DNA from: Amycolatopsis iheyensis
GTDB taxonomy: Bacteria > Actinomycetota > Actinomycetes > Mycobacteriales > Pseudonocardiaceae
Direction of reading: 5' to 3'
NCBI RefSeq assembly: GCF_024703995.1
Contig: NZ_JAMXQV010000004.1
Span: 372,001-436,000, forward strand
DNA length: 64,000 nucleotides
Shown: one piece after another, positions 51,734 to 60,445 of the stretch
How the letters are laid out: each line of letters opens with the position of its first letter
Numbering within the stretch: position 1 is the first letter of the stretch
Position numbers and translations under genes: made by a program
The notes under the pieces: model-generated
What the model was told of the DNA's origin: nothing
The model's input: only the letters and a program-made list of their open reading frames with translations
Database searches by the model: none

Positions 51734-52692
51734 CGACGACGGCCGGGCGAAAGCCGCCCACACAGGACGAGGTGCTCGGGTACTTCGACACGCTGTCGAA
51801 CTGGGGACGGTGGGGTGACGACGACGAGCTCGGCACGCTGAACCACATCACCGACGACGTCCGGCTGGCGGCGGCGCGGGCCGTGCGCCACGGCAGGAGC
51901 CTTTCGTGCGCGTGGGATGTCGCCGTGCCGGACGACATGGAGCGGTCGACGAACTGCTGCCCGTACGCCGTCGAGATGCCGGGAGCCGAGGACATCCCGA
52001 CGCCCGGGTTCCAGAACGACCGGCGCTGGGGCTTTTCGAACGAGCGGCTCGCCCTCATGTTCCACGGCAACACGATCACCCACGTCGACTCGCCGTGCCA
52101 CATCTTCTGGGACGGCAAGACCTACAACGGGCGGCCGCACTCGCTGGTCGACACCGAGACGGGGTCGGCGTGGGCGGCCGTCACGGCGGCGGCGAACGGG
52201 ATCACCACGCGGGGTGTCCTGCTGGACGTCGCGAAGGTCCGCGATGTGCCCTGGCTGGAGCCGGGCCAGGGCGTGTATCCCGAGGATCTCGAGGAAGCCG
52301 AACGCCGCCAGGGCGTGCAGGTGCGCCCCGGCGACGCGGTGCTCCTGCGCACCGGCGGTGGCCGCGTCCGGCACGAAGGCGGCGAAGCCGGCGGCGTCTC
52401 GCAGGCCGGCTGGCACGTGTCCTGCCTGCCGTGGCTGCACGAGCGGGGGGTCGCGCTGATCGGCGCCGACACCCCTCAAGACGTTCAGCCGTCGGGCTAC
52501 GAAGACGTGATGATGCCGGTGCACGCCGTGAGCCTGGTCGCGATGGGCCTGTGGCTGCTCGACAACTGTGACCTGGAAGCGTGCGCGGAGACGGCTGCCG
52601 AGCTCGGCCAGTGGGACTTCCACCTCGCCGTCGCCCCCGTCCGCTTCGCCGGCACGTCCGGCAGCCCGGTCAACCCGATCGCCACTTTCTGA
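51730..52692 (+). CDS. Cyclase-family (kynurenine formamidase-like) hydrolase
   Basis: 320 residues from the GTG at 51730. The metal motif appears as HGNTITHVDSPCHIFWDGKT, the HxGTHxDxPxH-type pattern of the cyclase family (PF04199), with further conserved VLLDVAKVRDVPWLEPGQGV and IGADTPQDVQPSGY. Members include arylformamidases and hydrolases of isatin or polyketide-like rings. Coupled to the DHFR-like gene. A 16-bp hairpin terminator follows. Confidence 0.85.
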   Translation: MTTTAGRKPPTQDEVLGYFDTLSNWGRWGDDDELGTLNHITDDVRLAAARAVRHGRSLSCAWDVAVPDDMERSTNCCPYAVEMPGAEDIPTPGFQNDRRWGFSNERLALMFHGNTITHVDSPCHIFWDGKTYNGRPHSLVDTETGSAWAAVTAAANGITTRGVLLDVAKVRDVPWLEPGQGVYPEDLEEAERRQGVQVRPGDAVLLRTGGGRVRHEGGEAGGVSQAGWHVSCLPWLHERGVALIGADTPQDVQPSGYEDVMMPVHAVSLVAMGLWLLDNCDLEACAETAAELGQWDFHLAVAPVRFAGTSGSPVNPIATF

Positions 52693-52732
52693 ACGCGTTT
52701 AACGAAAGAACGACTCCTCCCACGCGCTGACC

Positions 52733-52768
52733 AATGGCCGGCCGAACGAAACCGTTCGGCCGGCCATT
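52733..52768 (+). terminator. Strong hairpin after cyclase-family gene
   Basis: A perfect 16-bp stem (AATGGCCGGCCGAACG / CGTTCGGCCGGCCATT) with loop AAAC, 41 bases after the stop codon. Confidence 0.8.
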
Positions 52769-52901
52769 GCCGCGCAAGGTCCACCGCTCCTTCGCGCAAT
52801 CGGTGAGACGCCCGGCCGCCCCTCGGGGCCGCACAGTGGTCAGCGATCCCGGATGCGGCACACCGGTCCCGAGCCCGAGGGCAGGGACCAGGAGGAGCGT
52901 T

Positions 52902-54485
52902 ATGTACGACTACGTCATCGTCGGCGCTGGTTCGGCCGGTTGCGTGCTCGCGTCGCGACTCGCCGAGGACCCCGACGTCACCGTCTGCCTGATCGAGGCC
53001 GGCCCGGCCGACAGCTCGCAGAACATCCACGTCCCCGCGGCGTTCGCCAAGCTGTTCCGGACCCAGTACGACTGGGACTACGACAGCCACGACGAGGAGC
53101 ACCTGAACGGCCGGCGCGTCTACCTGCCCCGCGGCCGCGTGCTCGGCGGAACCAGCTCGATCAACACCCAGATCTACATCCGGGGCAACGCCCTGGACTA
53201 CGACGGCTGGAACCGTCCCGGGTGGTCGTGGGACGAGGTGCTCCCGTACTTCCTGCGTTCGGAGAACCACGAAGGCGGCTCCGGGCCCCACCACGCCGTC
53301 GGCGGCCCGCTGGACGTGGCCGCGGGACGTTCGCGCAACCCGATGTCCGAGGCGTTCATCGAGGCCGCCGTGGAGGTCGGGCACGACCGCAACGACGACT
53401 TCAACGCCGGGGCCCAGGACGGGGTCGGCTTCTTCGAGCTGACCCAGCGCGGGGGCTGGCGCGTCAGCACGGCGACCGCGTTCCTGCACGCCCAGTCCCG
53501 GCCGAACCTGACCGTGGAGACCAACGTCCAGGTGCACCGCGTGGTCATCGAGGACGGGCGGGCGACCGGCGTCGTCGGCGCCCGGCTGGACGACGAGCTG
53601 CGCTTCGACGCGCGCCGCGAGGTCATCCTGAGCGCCGGGACCTACAACTCGCCCCAGCTGCTCCAGCTGTCCGGGATCGGTCCGGCCGGCTTGCTGCAGG
53701 CGTTCGAGATCCCGGTGGTCGTCGACCGGCCGGAGGTGGGCCAGAACCTGCAGGACCACATGCTGATCCCGCTGATCTACACCCACTCCGAGCCGATCAG
53801 CCTGCTCGCGGCCGGCGCGCCGGAGAACGTCGAGCGGCTGATGGCCGACGGGACCGGTCCGCTGACCTCGAACGGCCCCGAGGCGGGCGGGTTCGCCCGG
53901 ACCCGGTCCGACCTGCCGGCCCCGGACATCGAGCTCCTGGCCGCGCCGGTGATGTTCGTCGACAACGGTCTCGGCGTGCCGACCGCGCACGCGCTGTCGT
54001 TCGGGCCGTCCCCGATCACGCCCAGCAGCCGCGGGTCGGTCGGCCTCGCCTCGCCGGACCCGACCACGAAGCCGCGGATCGTGCACAACTACCTCGCCAC
54101 CGAGGACGACCTGGCCGCGGCCGCGCAGGGCCTGCGGATCGCGCTCGAGATCGCCGGTGCGCCCGCGTTGCGCCGCTTCACCGAGACCGCGTTCCGCACG
54201 CCCGACTCGACCGACGAGGCCGGCCTGCGCGACTACGCGCGCCGCTACGGGCACTCCATCTACCACCCGGTCGGCACCTGCGCGATGGGCGCGGTCGTCG
54301 ACGACGAGCTCGCGGTCCGCGGCGTCGCCGGCCTGCGCGTCGTCGACGCCTCGGTGATGCCGACGATCCCGCGGGGGAACACGAACGCCCCCACGATCAT
54401 GATCGCGGAGAAGGCAGCGGACATCATCCGCGCCAAGCAGGCATCCGAAGCCGAGCGCGTGGCGGCCACGCCGACCCGGTCCTGA
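52902..54485 (+). CDS. GMC-family FAD oxidoreductase
   Basis: 527 residues from the ATG at 52902 after GGAGGAGCG. FAD-binding YDYVIVGAGSAGCVLASRLA at the N-terminus, the GMC signature LPRGRVLGGTSSINTQIYIR, AGTYNSPQLLQLSGIGP (second GMC signature) and the catalytic His region YHPVGTCAMG ... GNTNAPTIMIAEKAADII. It oxidises alcohols, as choline dehydrogenase and sugar or polyketide oxidases do. No signal peptide. It starts a run of same-strand genes that continues to the end of the window. Confidence 0.92.
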   Translation: MYDYVIVGAGSAGCVLASRLAEDPDVTVCLIEAGPADSSQNIHVPAAFAKLFRTQYDWDYDSHDEEHLNGRRVYLPRGRVLGGTSSINTQIYIRGNALDYDGWNRPGWSWDEVLPYFLRSENHEGGSGPHHAVGGPLDVAAGRSRNPMSEAFIEAAVEVGHDRNDDFNAGAQDGVGFFELTQRGGWRVSTATAFLHAQSRPNLTVETNVQVHRVVIEDGRATGVVGARLDDELRFDARREVILSAGTYNSPQLLQLSGIGPAGLLQAFEIPVVVDRPEVGQNLQDHMLIPLIYTHSEPISLLAAGAPENVERLMADGTGPLTSNGPEAGGFARTRSDLPAPDIELLAAPVMFVDNGLGVPTAHALSFGPSPITPSSRGSVGLASPDPTTKPRIVHNYLATEDDLAAAAQGLRIALEIAGAPALRRFTETAFRTPDSTDEAGLRDYARRYGHSIYHPVGTCAMGAVVDDELAVRGVAGLRVVDASVMPTIPRGNTNAPTIMIAEKAADIIRAKQASEAERVAATPTRS

Positions 54486-54525
54486 GCGCCCCAGCAAGCG
54501 CCGAACGCACCCGGCAGGAGGAGAC

Positions 54526-55710
54526 ATGGAGAAAGTGATCAGCGTTCCGTCCGAGGAGGGCCTGCTCGAGCGCACCGCGGCGCTCAGCGACCAGCTGGCC
54601 GACCTGCGCGACTGGAGCAAGGAGAACCGGCGACTCCACGAGGACGCCGTGGAGGCGCTCACCCGTGCGGGCATCCTGCACATGCGGCGGCCGGCCCGGC
54701 TGGGCGGCTACGAGTCGTCGACCCGCACCATGATCGAGGTCCTCTCGATCCTGGCCGGGGTCGACGGGTCGGTCGCCTGGAACGCCTCGGCGTGGACGAT
54801 CGGCGCCTGGATGACCGGCATGTTCCCCGACCACGTCCAGGACGAGGTGTTCGCCGACGAGCGGTCGCGGGTGTGCGTCGTGCTCAGCCCGACCGCGACG
54901 GCCACGGAGACCGAGGACGGACTCGTCGTCGACGGCCGGTGGGCCTTCCTCAGCGGTGCCCTGCACAGCAGCTGGCAGGTCATCCTCACGATGGCCCCCG
55001 CGCCGGACGGCAGCCTGTGGCCCGTCGCGGGTCTGGTGCCGATGTCCGAGCTGGAGATCGTCGACGACTGGCACACCTCCGGGCTGGTCGGCACCGGGAG
55101 CGTCACCTCGGTCGCCCACGGCGTCCACGTTCCGTGGGAGCGGACCCTGCCGATGGCGGCGATCATGGGGAACCAGTACCGGTCGGAGGCCAACCGGGAG
55201 TCGCCGCTGTTCAACCAGCCGATGCTGCCGACGGGCGCGTCGGGCTTCATCGGGGTGGTCCTCGGTCTCGCGCGAGCGGCGCAGGCGGACTTCTTCGCCC
55301 GCCTCCCGAAGCGCAAGATCACCTTCACCGACTACAGCGCTCAGGCCGAGGCGCCGATCACCCACTTCCAGGTCGCCGAGGCGCTGCTGAAGCTCGAAGA
55401 AGCCGAGTACCACGCCTACAAGATGGCCGACATGCTCGACGGCAAGGGCGCCGCGGGTGAGCCGTGGAAGCTCGAGGACCGGGTCCGCTACCGCGGCTCC
55501 TTCGGGCGGATGGCGCAGCTCGCCAAGGAGTCGGTGGACATCCTGTCCGCCGCGAGCGGTGGTTCCTCGATCTACACGAACGTCGCCATCCAGCGCATCC
55601 ACCACGACCTCGACGCACTGAGCAAGCACGCTCTCATGCACCCCAACACCAACTTCGAGCTGTTCGGGCGGGTCATGTGCGGTCTGGAACCGAACACCAT
55701 GTACCTGTGA
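54526..55710 (+). CDS. Flavin-dependent monooxygenase, acyl-CoA dehydrogenase fold (HsaA-like)
   Basis: 394 residues from the ATG at 54526 after GGAGGAGAC. The fold and end match group D flavin monooxygenases: IEVLSILAGVDGSVAWNASA, GRWAFLSGALHSSWQVILTM, GLVGTGSVTSVAHGVHVPWE, IQRIHHDLDALSKHAL and the C-terminal FGRVMCGLEPNTMYL, like HsaA. True acyl-CoA dehydrogenases have a catalytic Glu and CoA-binding residues not apparent here. Such enzymes hydroxylate phenols or, in nitrososugar pathways (DnmZ, KijD3), oxidise amino sugars; both suit this neighbourhood. They need a separate flavin reductase, not seen here. Confidence 0.82.
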   Translation: MEKVISVPSEEGLLERTAALSDQLADLRDWSKENRRLHEDAVEALTRAGILHMRRPARLGGYESSTRTMIEVLSILAGVDGSVAWNASAWTIGAWMTGMFPDHVQDEVFADERSRVCVVLSPTATATETEDGLVVDGRWAFLSGALHSSWQVILTMAPAPDGSLWPVAGLVPMSELEIVDDWHTSGLVGTGSVTSVAHGVHVPWERTLPMAAIMGNQYRSEANRESPLFNQPMLPTGASGFIGVVLGLARAAQADFFARLPKRKITFTDYSAQAEAPITHFQVAEALLKLEEAEYHAYKMADMLDGKGAAGEPWKLEDRVRYRGSFGRMAQLAKESVDILSAASGGSSIYTNVAIQRIHHDLDALSKHALMHPNTNFELFGRVMCGLEPNTMYL

Positions 55711-55723
55711 GCTGGAGGACCAG

Positions 55724-56530
55724 ATGAACTCGAACGAGTCCCAAGACTCCGTCGTGCTCGGCCGGCCGTCGCCGGCGCGGATGTACGACTACTTCCTGCA
55801 CGGCTCGAGCAACTACCCCGAGGACCGCGCGGCGGGTGACGCCGTCATGGCCAAGGTCGGGGTGGAGCTGACCCGTGACGTGGTCTGGGAGAACCGCGCG
55901 TTCCTCGGCCGGGCGGTGCAGTACCTCGCCGAGCGCGGCGTCCGCCAGTTCGTCGACCTCGGGGCCGGCCTGCCCAGCATGGAGAACACCCACCAGGTCG
56001 CCGCGCGGTTCTGCGAGCGGCCACGAGTGCTCTATGTGGACAATGACCCGGCGGTCGAGGTGCACGGCGGCGACATCCTGCTCGCCGACGACTCCGCCGA
56101 CACGCGCATCGTGATCGAGGACGTGCGTGAACCGGACCGGGTGCTGTCGCACCCGCGCACGCGGGAGCTCATCGACTTCAGCGAGCCGGTCGGGCTGCTG
56201 ATGGTGGCCGTGCTGCACTTCTGCCCGGACGACCCGCAGGCCCTGGTCGACAAGTACCTGTCCGCCCTGCCGCCCGGCTCCTACCTCGCGCTGTCGCACC
56301 TCGTCGTCGATCCGGACCGCGGCAACGAGCAGGCGGACATGGAGCGGAGCTACGACCGAGCCACCTCGCCGATGATCTTCCGCGAGCCCGCGGTGGTCAA
56401 GGAGCTGTTCACCGGCCTGGACGTCGTGGCCCCCGGCATCGTCCCGGTGGGACGGTGGCACGCCGACGGCGAGTACGGCGAAACCGTCGGACGCATGATC
56501 GGCGGGGTGGCCAAGAAGGAAGCCTTGTGA
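55724..56530 (+). CDS. SAM-dependent methyltransferase, PF04672 type
   Basis: 268 residues from the ATG at 55724 after AGCTGGAGGACC. It begins with the family signature PSPARMYDYFLHGSSNYPED, followed by the SAM motif FVDLGAGLPSMENTHQVA, VLYVDNDPAVEV and LLMVAVLHFCPDD. This actinobacterial family (DUF574) is abundant and almost uncharacterised; PF04672 members are assumed to methylate small molecules. It begins 13 bases after the monooxygenase stop, so the two are likely in one transcript. Confidence 0.87.
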   Translation: MNSNESQDSVVLGRPSPARMYDYFLHGSSNYPEDRAAGDAVMAKVGVELTRDVVWENRAFLGRAVQYLAERGVRQFVDLGAGLPSMENTHQVAARFCERPRVLYVDNDPAVEVHGGDILLADDSADTRIVIEDVREPDRVLSHPRTRELIDFSEPVGLLMVAVLHFCPDDPQALVDKYLSALPPGSYLALSHLVVDPDRGNEQADMERSYDRATSPMIFREPAVVKELFTGLDVVAPGIVPVGRWHADGEYGETVGRMIGGVAKKEAL

Positions 56531-56707
56531 TCGCCGGCCGGGCCGGCACCCGCCGGCCCGGCCGATGACCGTCGGTGTGCACGACTCCTGCGCGAGACGT
56601 GAAGTTTTCACTTCCGGGCGGGGTCGGCGGTGCGGGATCCTCGTTCCTGTGGCGTCTGTTTGCCGGACGCCGCCGTCCCCCCGACCGACGGACAAAGGAA
56701 TTCCGAC

Positions 56708-57421
56708 GTGGTAGAGCGCACTGAGCACAGGATCGGCACGCGTGCGGAGTGGCGGACCGAACGGATCGCGCTGCTCGAGGCCGAAAAGGAACTCACCCGG
56801 CGAGCGGACGAACTGGCCGCGCGGCGCGCGGACCTGCCGTGGGTGCGGGTGGGCAAGGACTACGCCTTCCAGACCCCGGACGGGCCGGCGAGCCTCGGCG
56901 ACCTGTTCGCGGGCCGCAGCCAGCTCCTCGTCTACCACATGATGAACACGAGCTGCCCCGCGTGCGCGTCCATGATCGACGGGCTCGACGGGTTCGCGGC
57001 GCACCTGCAGGGCCACGACGTCGCCGTCGCGGTGATCTGCCGCAGTCCCATCGAAGACATCGCCGCGTTCGGCAAGCGTCAGGGCTGGACGCTGCCGCTC
57101 GTCTCCTCCCAAGGCAGCGACTTCAACGCCGACTTCGAAGTTTTCTACGACGAGGACGCGCTGGCCGCCGGGGCCGAGCACAACTACCGCGCGCTGCCGC
57201 TCGGGCCCGAGCACGCGCCGGTCGACACGCCGGGCATGAGCGCGTTCGCCCGGGCCGGGGGCGAACTGTTCCACACCTACTCCGCCTACACCCGTGGGCT
57301 GGATGTGCTCAACGCGGCGCTGCAGTGGCTCGACCGCGCACCGCTTGGCCGCAACGAGGCCGGAAACCCGGGCGGGTGGCTGAAGTTGCGCACGCAGTAC
57401 GACTCAGTCCACGACGACTGA
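56708..57421 (+). CDS. DUF899 thioredoxin-like protein
   Basis: 237 residues from the GTG at 56708. Family motifs: RTEWRTERIALLEAEKELTR-like start (GTRAEWRTERIALL), LPWVRVGKDYAFQTPDG, LLVYHMMNTSCPACASMIDG with CxxC, and a late block AFARAGGELFHTYSAYTRGL. The thioredoxin-like fold and CxxC suggest redox activity, but the role is unknown. The 177-base gap upstream gives it its own promoter region. Confidence 0.87.
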   Translation: MVERTEHRIGTRAEWRTERIALLEAEKELTRRADELAARRADLPWVRVGKDYAFQTPDGPASLGDLFAGRSQLLVYHMMNTSCPACASMIDGLDGFAAHLQGHDVAVAVICRSPIEDIAAFGKRQGWTLPLVSSQGSDFNADFEVFYDEDALAAGAEHNYRALPLGPEHAPVDTPGMSAFARAGGELFHTYSAYTRGLDVLNAALQWLDRAPLGRNEAGNPGGWLKLRTQYDSVHDD

Positions 57422-57453
57422 AGTCGCAATCGACAGCGGGAAGGACCGCGGAC

Positions 57454-58695
57454 ATGTCCATCGATAACGATCGGTCGACGCTCTGTCAAACGTGTCAGGA
57501 CGTCGAGGTCGAGGGGTTCCTGTCGCTGGGCTTGCAGCCGGCCTTCCACTTCCCGGCGGACACGCAGGAGGCCGAGGCCGAGCAGTTGTGGCCGCTGGAG
57601 CTCGGCTTCTGCCCGCGGTGCAGCCTGGTCCAGGTCATGGAGCAGGTCAGCGAGCGCATCCTGTTCGCCGGTGAGTACCACCACCAGGCCGGCCTGGTCG
57701 CGAGCTTCCGGACGCATCTGGAGGGACTCGCGGACACGCTGGCGTCGCTGCGGGAACCGGCCGCACGGCCCGGATCCGTGGTCGAGATCGGGAGCAACGA
57801 CGGCACCCTGCTCGACGCACTGGCCGAGCGCGGGTTCGAGGTGCTCGGGGTCGATCCCTGTGGCACGGAGTCGTCGCGCGGCTCGAAGGTCGTGCCGGAC
57901 TACTTCAGCTCCGAGGTGGCGAAGCGGCTGCGCGTGACCAACGGTGCGGCGGACCTCGTCGTGGCGCTCAACTCGTTCGCCCACGTCACCGACGCGCACG
58001 ACGTCGTCGACGGGGTGTGCGCGATCCTGGGTGCCGACGGGGTGTTCGTCTCCGAGTCCCACTACCTGCCGGACCTGCTCGACGGCCTGCAGTACGACTT
58101 CGCCTACCACGAGCACCCGAGGAACTATTCGTTGACCGCTCTCCAGGCATTGCTGGAGATGCACGGGCTCGAGGTGTTCCGGGTCGAAAACCTGGCCACG
58201 CACGGCGGATCGTTCCGCGTCTACGCGGGCTTCCAGGGCGCACACGGGATCGAAGCGTCGGTCACCGACCTGCGCCGGCGCGAGGACTCCCTCGGCCTCA
58301 CCGACAGGGCGATCTACGCCGCCTTCGCCACTCAGGTGCAGAACCACCGGGACGAGCTCCGGCTCGAGCTGAAGCGGATCGCCGGTGACGGCTCGCGCAT
58401 CGCGGGTGCTTCCGCGCCCGGGCGCGCGATCACCATGCTCACCTACTGCGGGCTGGGGCCGGCCGACCTCGAGTACATCTCGGACATCGGTCCCCGCAAG
58501 ATCGGCAAGCTCCTGCCGGGGGCGCACATCCCGATCGTCGGCCAGGAAGTTCTGTGCGGTCCCGATCAGCCGGAGTACGCGCTTCTGCTGTCCTGGCACA
58601 TCTTCGACGAGATCGTTCCCCGGCTGCGCGCGGAAGGGTTCCGTGGGAAGTTCGTCGTCCCGCTTCCGGAGCCGCGCGTGCTGCACGACGTATAA
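57454..58695 (+). CDS. Deoxysugar C-methyltransferase (TylCIII/EryBIII type)
   Basis: 413 residues from the ATG at 57454 after GGGAAGGACC. The N-terminal zinc domain has C11 and C14 (CQTCQ) and later CPRC (LGFCPRCSLVQVMEQ); the SAM domain shows VVEIGSNDGTLLDALAERGF and EVLGVDPCG; the C-terminal domain has IAGASAPGRAITMLTYCGLG, IGKLLPGAHIPIV and YALLLSWHIFDEI. This three-part build belongs to NDP-4-keto-deoxysugar 3- or 5-C-methyltransferases. It implies a branched deoxysugar in the final product. The gene sits near an activator-dependent glycosyltransferase. Confidence 0.9.
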   Translation: MSIDNDRSTLCQTCQDVEVEGFLSLGLQPAFHFPADTQEAEAEQLWPLELGFCPRCSLVQVMEQVSERILFAGEYHHQAGLVASFRTHLEGLADTLASLREPAARPGSVVEIGSNDGTLLDALAERGFEVLGVDPCGTESSRGSKVVPDYFSSEVAKRLRVTNGAADLVVALNSFAHVTDAHDVVDGVCAILGADGVFVSESHYLPDLLDGLQYDFAYHEHPRNYSLTALQALLEMHGLEVFRVENLATHGGSFRVYAGFQGAHGIEASVTDLRRREDSLGLTDRAIYAAFATQVQNHRDELRLELKRIAGDGSRIAGASAPGRAITMLTYCGLGPADLEYISDIGPRKIGKLLPGAHIPIVGQEVLCGPDQPEYALLLSWHIFDEIVPRLRAEGFRGKFVVPLPEPRVLHDV

Positions 58696-58756
58696 CCACT
58701 CCGCGCGGCCTCGACGAGGCGGCCGCGCTTCGCCAAGACGTTCCAAGAGGTGTTCC

Positions 58757-60289
58757 GTGTCTACCCCAGCAAAAGATGTGTCCAGTGCGCGGGCCGGTCG
58801 CCGGGCCTGGGTGGGTCTCGCCGTCCTCGCCTTCGTGCCGTTCCTGCTCTCACTGGACCTCAGCGTGCTCTTCCTGGCCCTGCCGAGCCTGAGCGCCGAC
58901 CTCCACACGAGCAGCCTCGAGCTGCTCTGGATCGGTGACATCTACGCGTTCGTGCTCGCCGCGTGCCTCGTCCCCATGGGCGCGCTGGGCGACCGCTTCG
59001 GGCGCAAGCGGCTGATGCTGATCGGCGCCGCGGTGTTCGGCGTGGCGTCGATCGTCGCGGCCTACTCGGTCAACCCCGAGATGTTGATCGCGACCCGTGG
59101 CGTGCTGGGTGTCGCCGGGGCGATGATGCTGCCCAACGCCCTCGCGCTGGTCACCGAGATGTTCCCGGAGCCGAAGCAGCGCCAGCTGGCGATCGGCATC
59201 TACGTCAGCTGCTTCATGGGCGGCACGGCGGTCGGCCCGGCGGTCGGGGGGCTGCTGCTGAGCACGTTCTGGTGGGGCTCGGCCTTCCTGATCGGGACTC
59301 CGGTCATGGTGGCCCTGCTCGCCGCCGGGCCGCTGACCATTCCGGAGGTGCGCAACCCCCGGGCGGCGCGGGTCGACCTGCCGAGCATGGCGCTGGTGCT
59401 GGTCGCGGTCCTGTCCCTGGTGCACGGGCTCAAGGACGTCGCCAGGAACGGGATCGCCACGGACAACATCGTGTTCCTCGTCATCGGCCTCGCCGTCGGG
59501 CTGGTCTTCGTCCGGCGGCAGCTCGGCCTGGCCGTGCCGATGCTGGACCTCCGCCTGTTCCGCACCCGGCCGTTCACCGTCGGGTTGCTGTTCATGATGT
59601 TCGGCTCGCTCGTGATGGCCGGCACGTTGCTGCTGACGAGCCAGTACCTGCAGCAGGTTCTCGGACTCTCGCCCGGGGAGGCCGGCCTGTGGTCGGTTCC
59701 CGCGGCCGGGACGCTCGTCCTGGCCTCCCTGCTGGCGCCGGTCCTGGCCCGCCGGTTCACCGCGGCTCGCGTGATGATCGCCGGAGTGGCCGTCGCGGTG
59801 GTCGGATTCCTCGTGCTCACCCAGGTTTCCGGCGGCGACCTGGCGCTCCTCGTCGCCGGCCTGATCCTGGTGCAGGGCGGCATCGGTGTCTGCGGGCCAT
59901 TGGGCACCGACTTCGTGCTGGGCGCCGCGCCGACCGAGAGCGCCGGCGCGGTGACCGGGCTGAGCCAGACCTGCATCGAGATGGGCAGCGCGTTCGGGAT
60001 CGCCGGCCTGGGCACGGCCGCGGCGGTGGTCTACGAGTCGGTCATGCAGGATTCGCCGGTCCCGGCCGCTCGCGACAACCTCCCCGGCGCGCTCCAGGCC
60101 GCGGGCCGGCTGGATCCCTCGGCGGCCGGCGAGCTCGTGACCCAGGCACGCGGGGCCTACACCAGCGGCATGCACCTGGCCGCGGCGATCAGTGCGGGAA
60201 TCACCGTGCTGCTCGTCGGAGCCGCCGTGTCACTCGCGCCCCGCCGGCAGCGGGCCGAGCGGGCGCCCGCTCCCCAACCGTCCGAATAG
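58757..60289 (+). CDS. DHA2-family MFS exporter
   Basis: 510 residues from the GTG at 58757 after AAGAGG. Fourteen predicted membrane helices, antiporter motif A GALGDRFGRKRLMLIG, motif C-like MGGTAVGPAVGGLLLSTFWW and the start FVPFLLSLDLSVLFLALPSL, typical of QacA/LfrA-type drug:proton antiporters. Within this cluster it probably exports the product and gives self-protection. Confidence 0.92.
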   Translation: MSTPAKDVSSARAGRRAWVGLAVLAFVPFLLSLDLSVLFLALPSLSADLHTSSLELLWIGDIYAFVLAACLVPMGALGDRFGRKRLMLIGAAVFGVASIVAAYSVNPEMLIATRGVLGVAGAMMLPNALALVTEMFPEPKQRQLAIGIYVSCFMGGTAVGPAVGGLLLSTFWWGSAFLIGTPVMVALLAAGPLTIPEVRNPRAARVDLPSMALVLVAVLSLVHGLKDVARNGIATDNIVFLVIGLAVGLVFVRRQLGLAVPMLDLRLFRTRPFTVGLLFMMFGSLVMAGTLLLTSQYLQQVLGLSPGEAGLWSVPAAGTLVLASLLAPVLARRFTAARVMIAGVAVAVVGFLVLTQVSGGDLALLVAGLILVQGGIGVCGPLGTDFVLGAAPTESAGAVTGLSQTCIEMGSAFGIAGLGTAAAVVYESVMQDSPVPAARDNLPGALQAAGRLDPSAAGELVTQARGAYTSGMHLAAAISAGITVLLVGAAVSLAPRRQRAERAPAPQPSE

Positions 60290-60445
60290 GACACTCGTGA
60301 CGCAGGCTCCGGGCGGGGGCGCAGACAGCTGCGCTCCCGCCCGAAGCCGTGCGCAATCAAGAGGACGCCACCACGAGCGCGCCGTCGGCACGATGGGCTG
60401 AGGTTCCGATTTCCTTGCGTCCACCGCGTTTCTGAGGAGCAGTCG

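Noticed and set aside
54526..55710. Annotation as an ordinary acyl-CoA dehydrogenase
   Set aside because: The C-terminal pattern and missing CoA-type features fit flavin monooxygenases of the HsaA group better.
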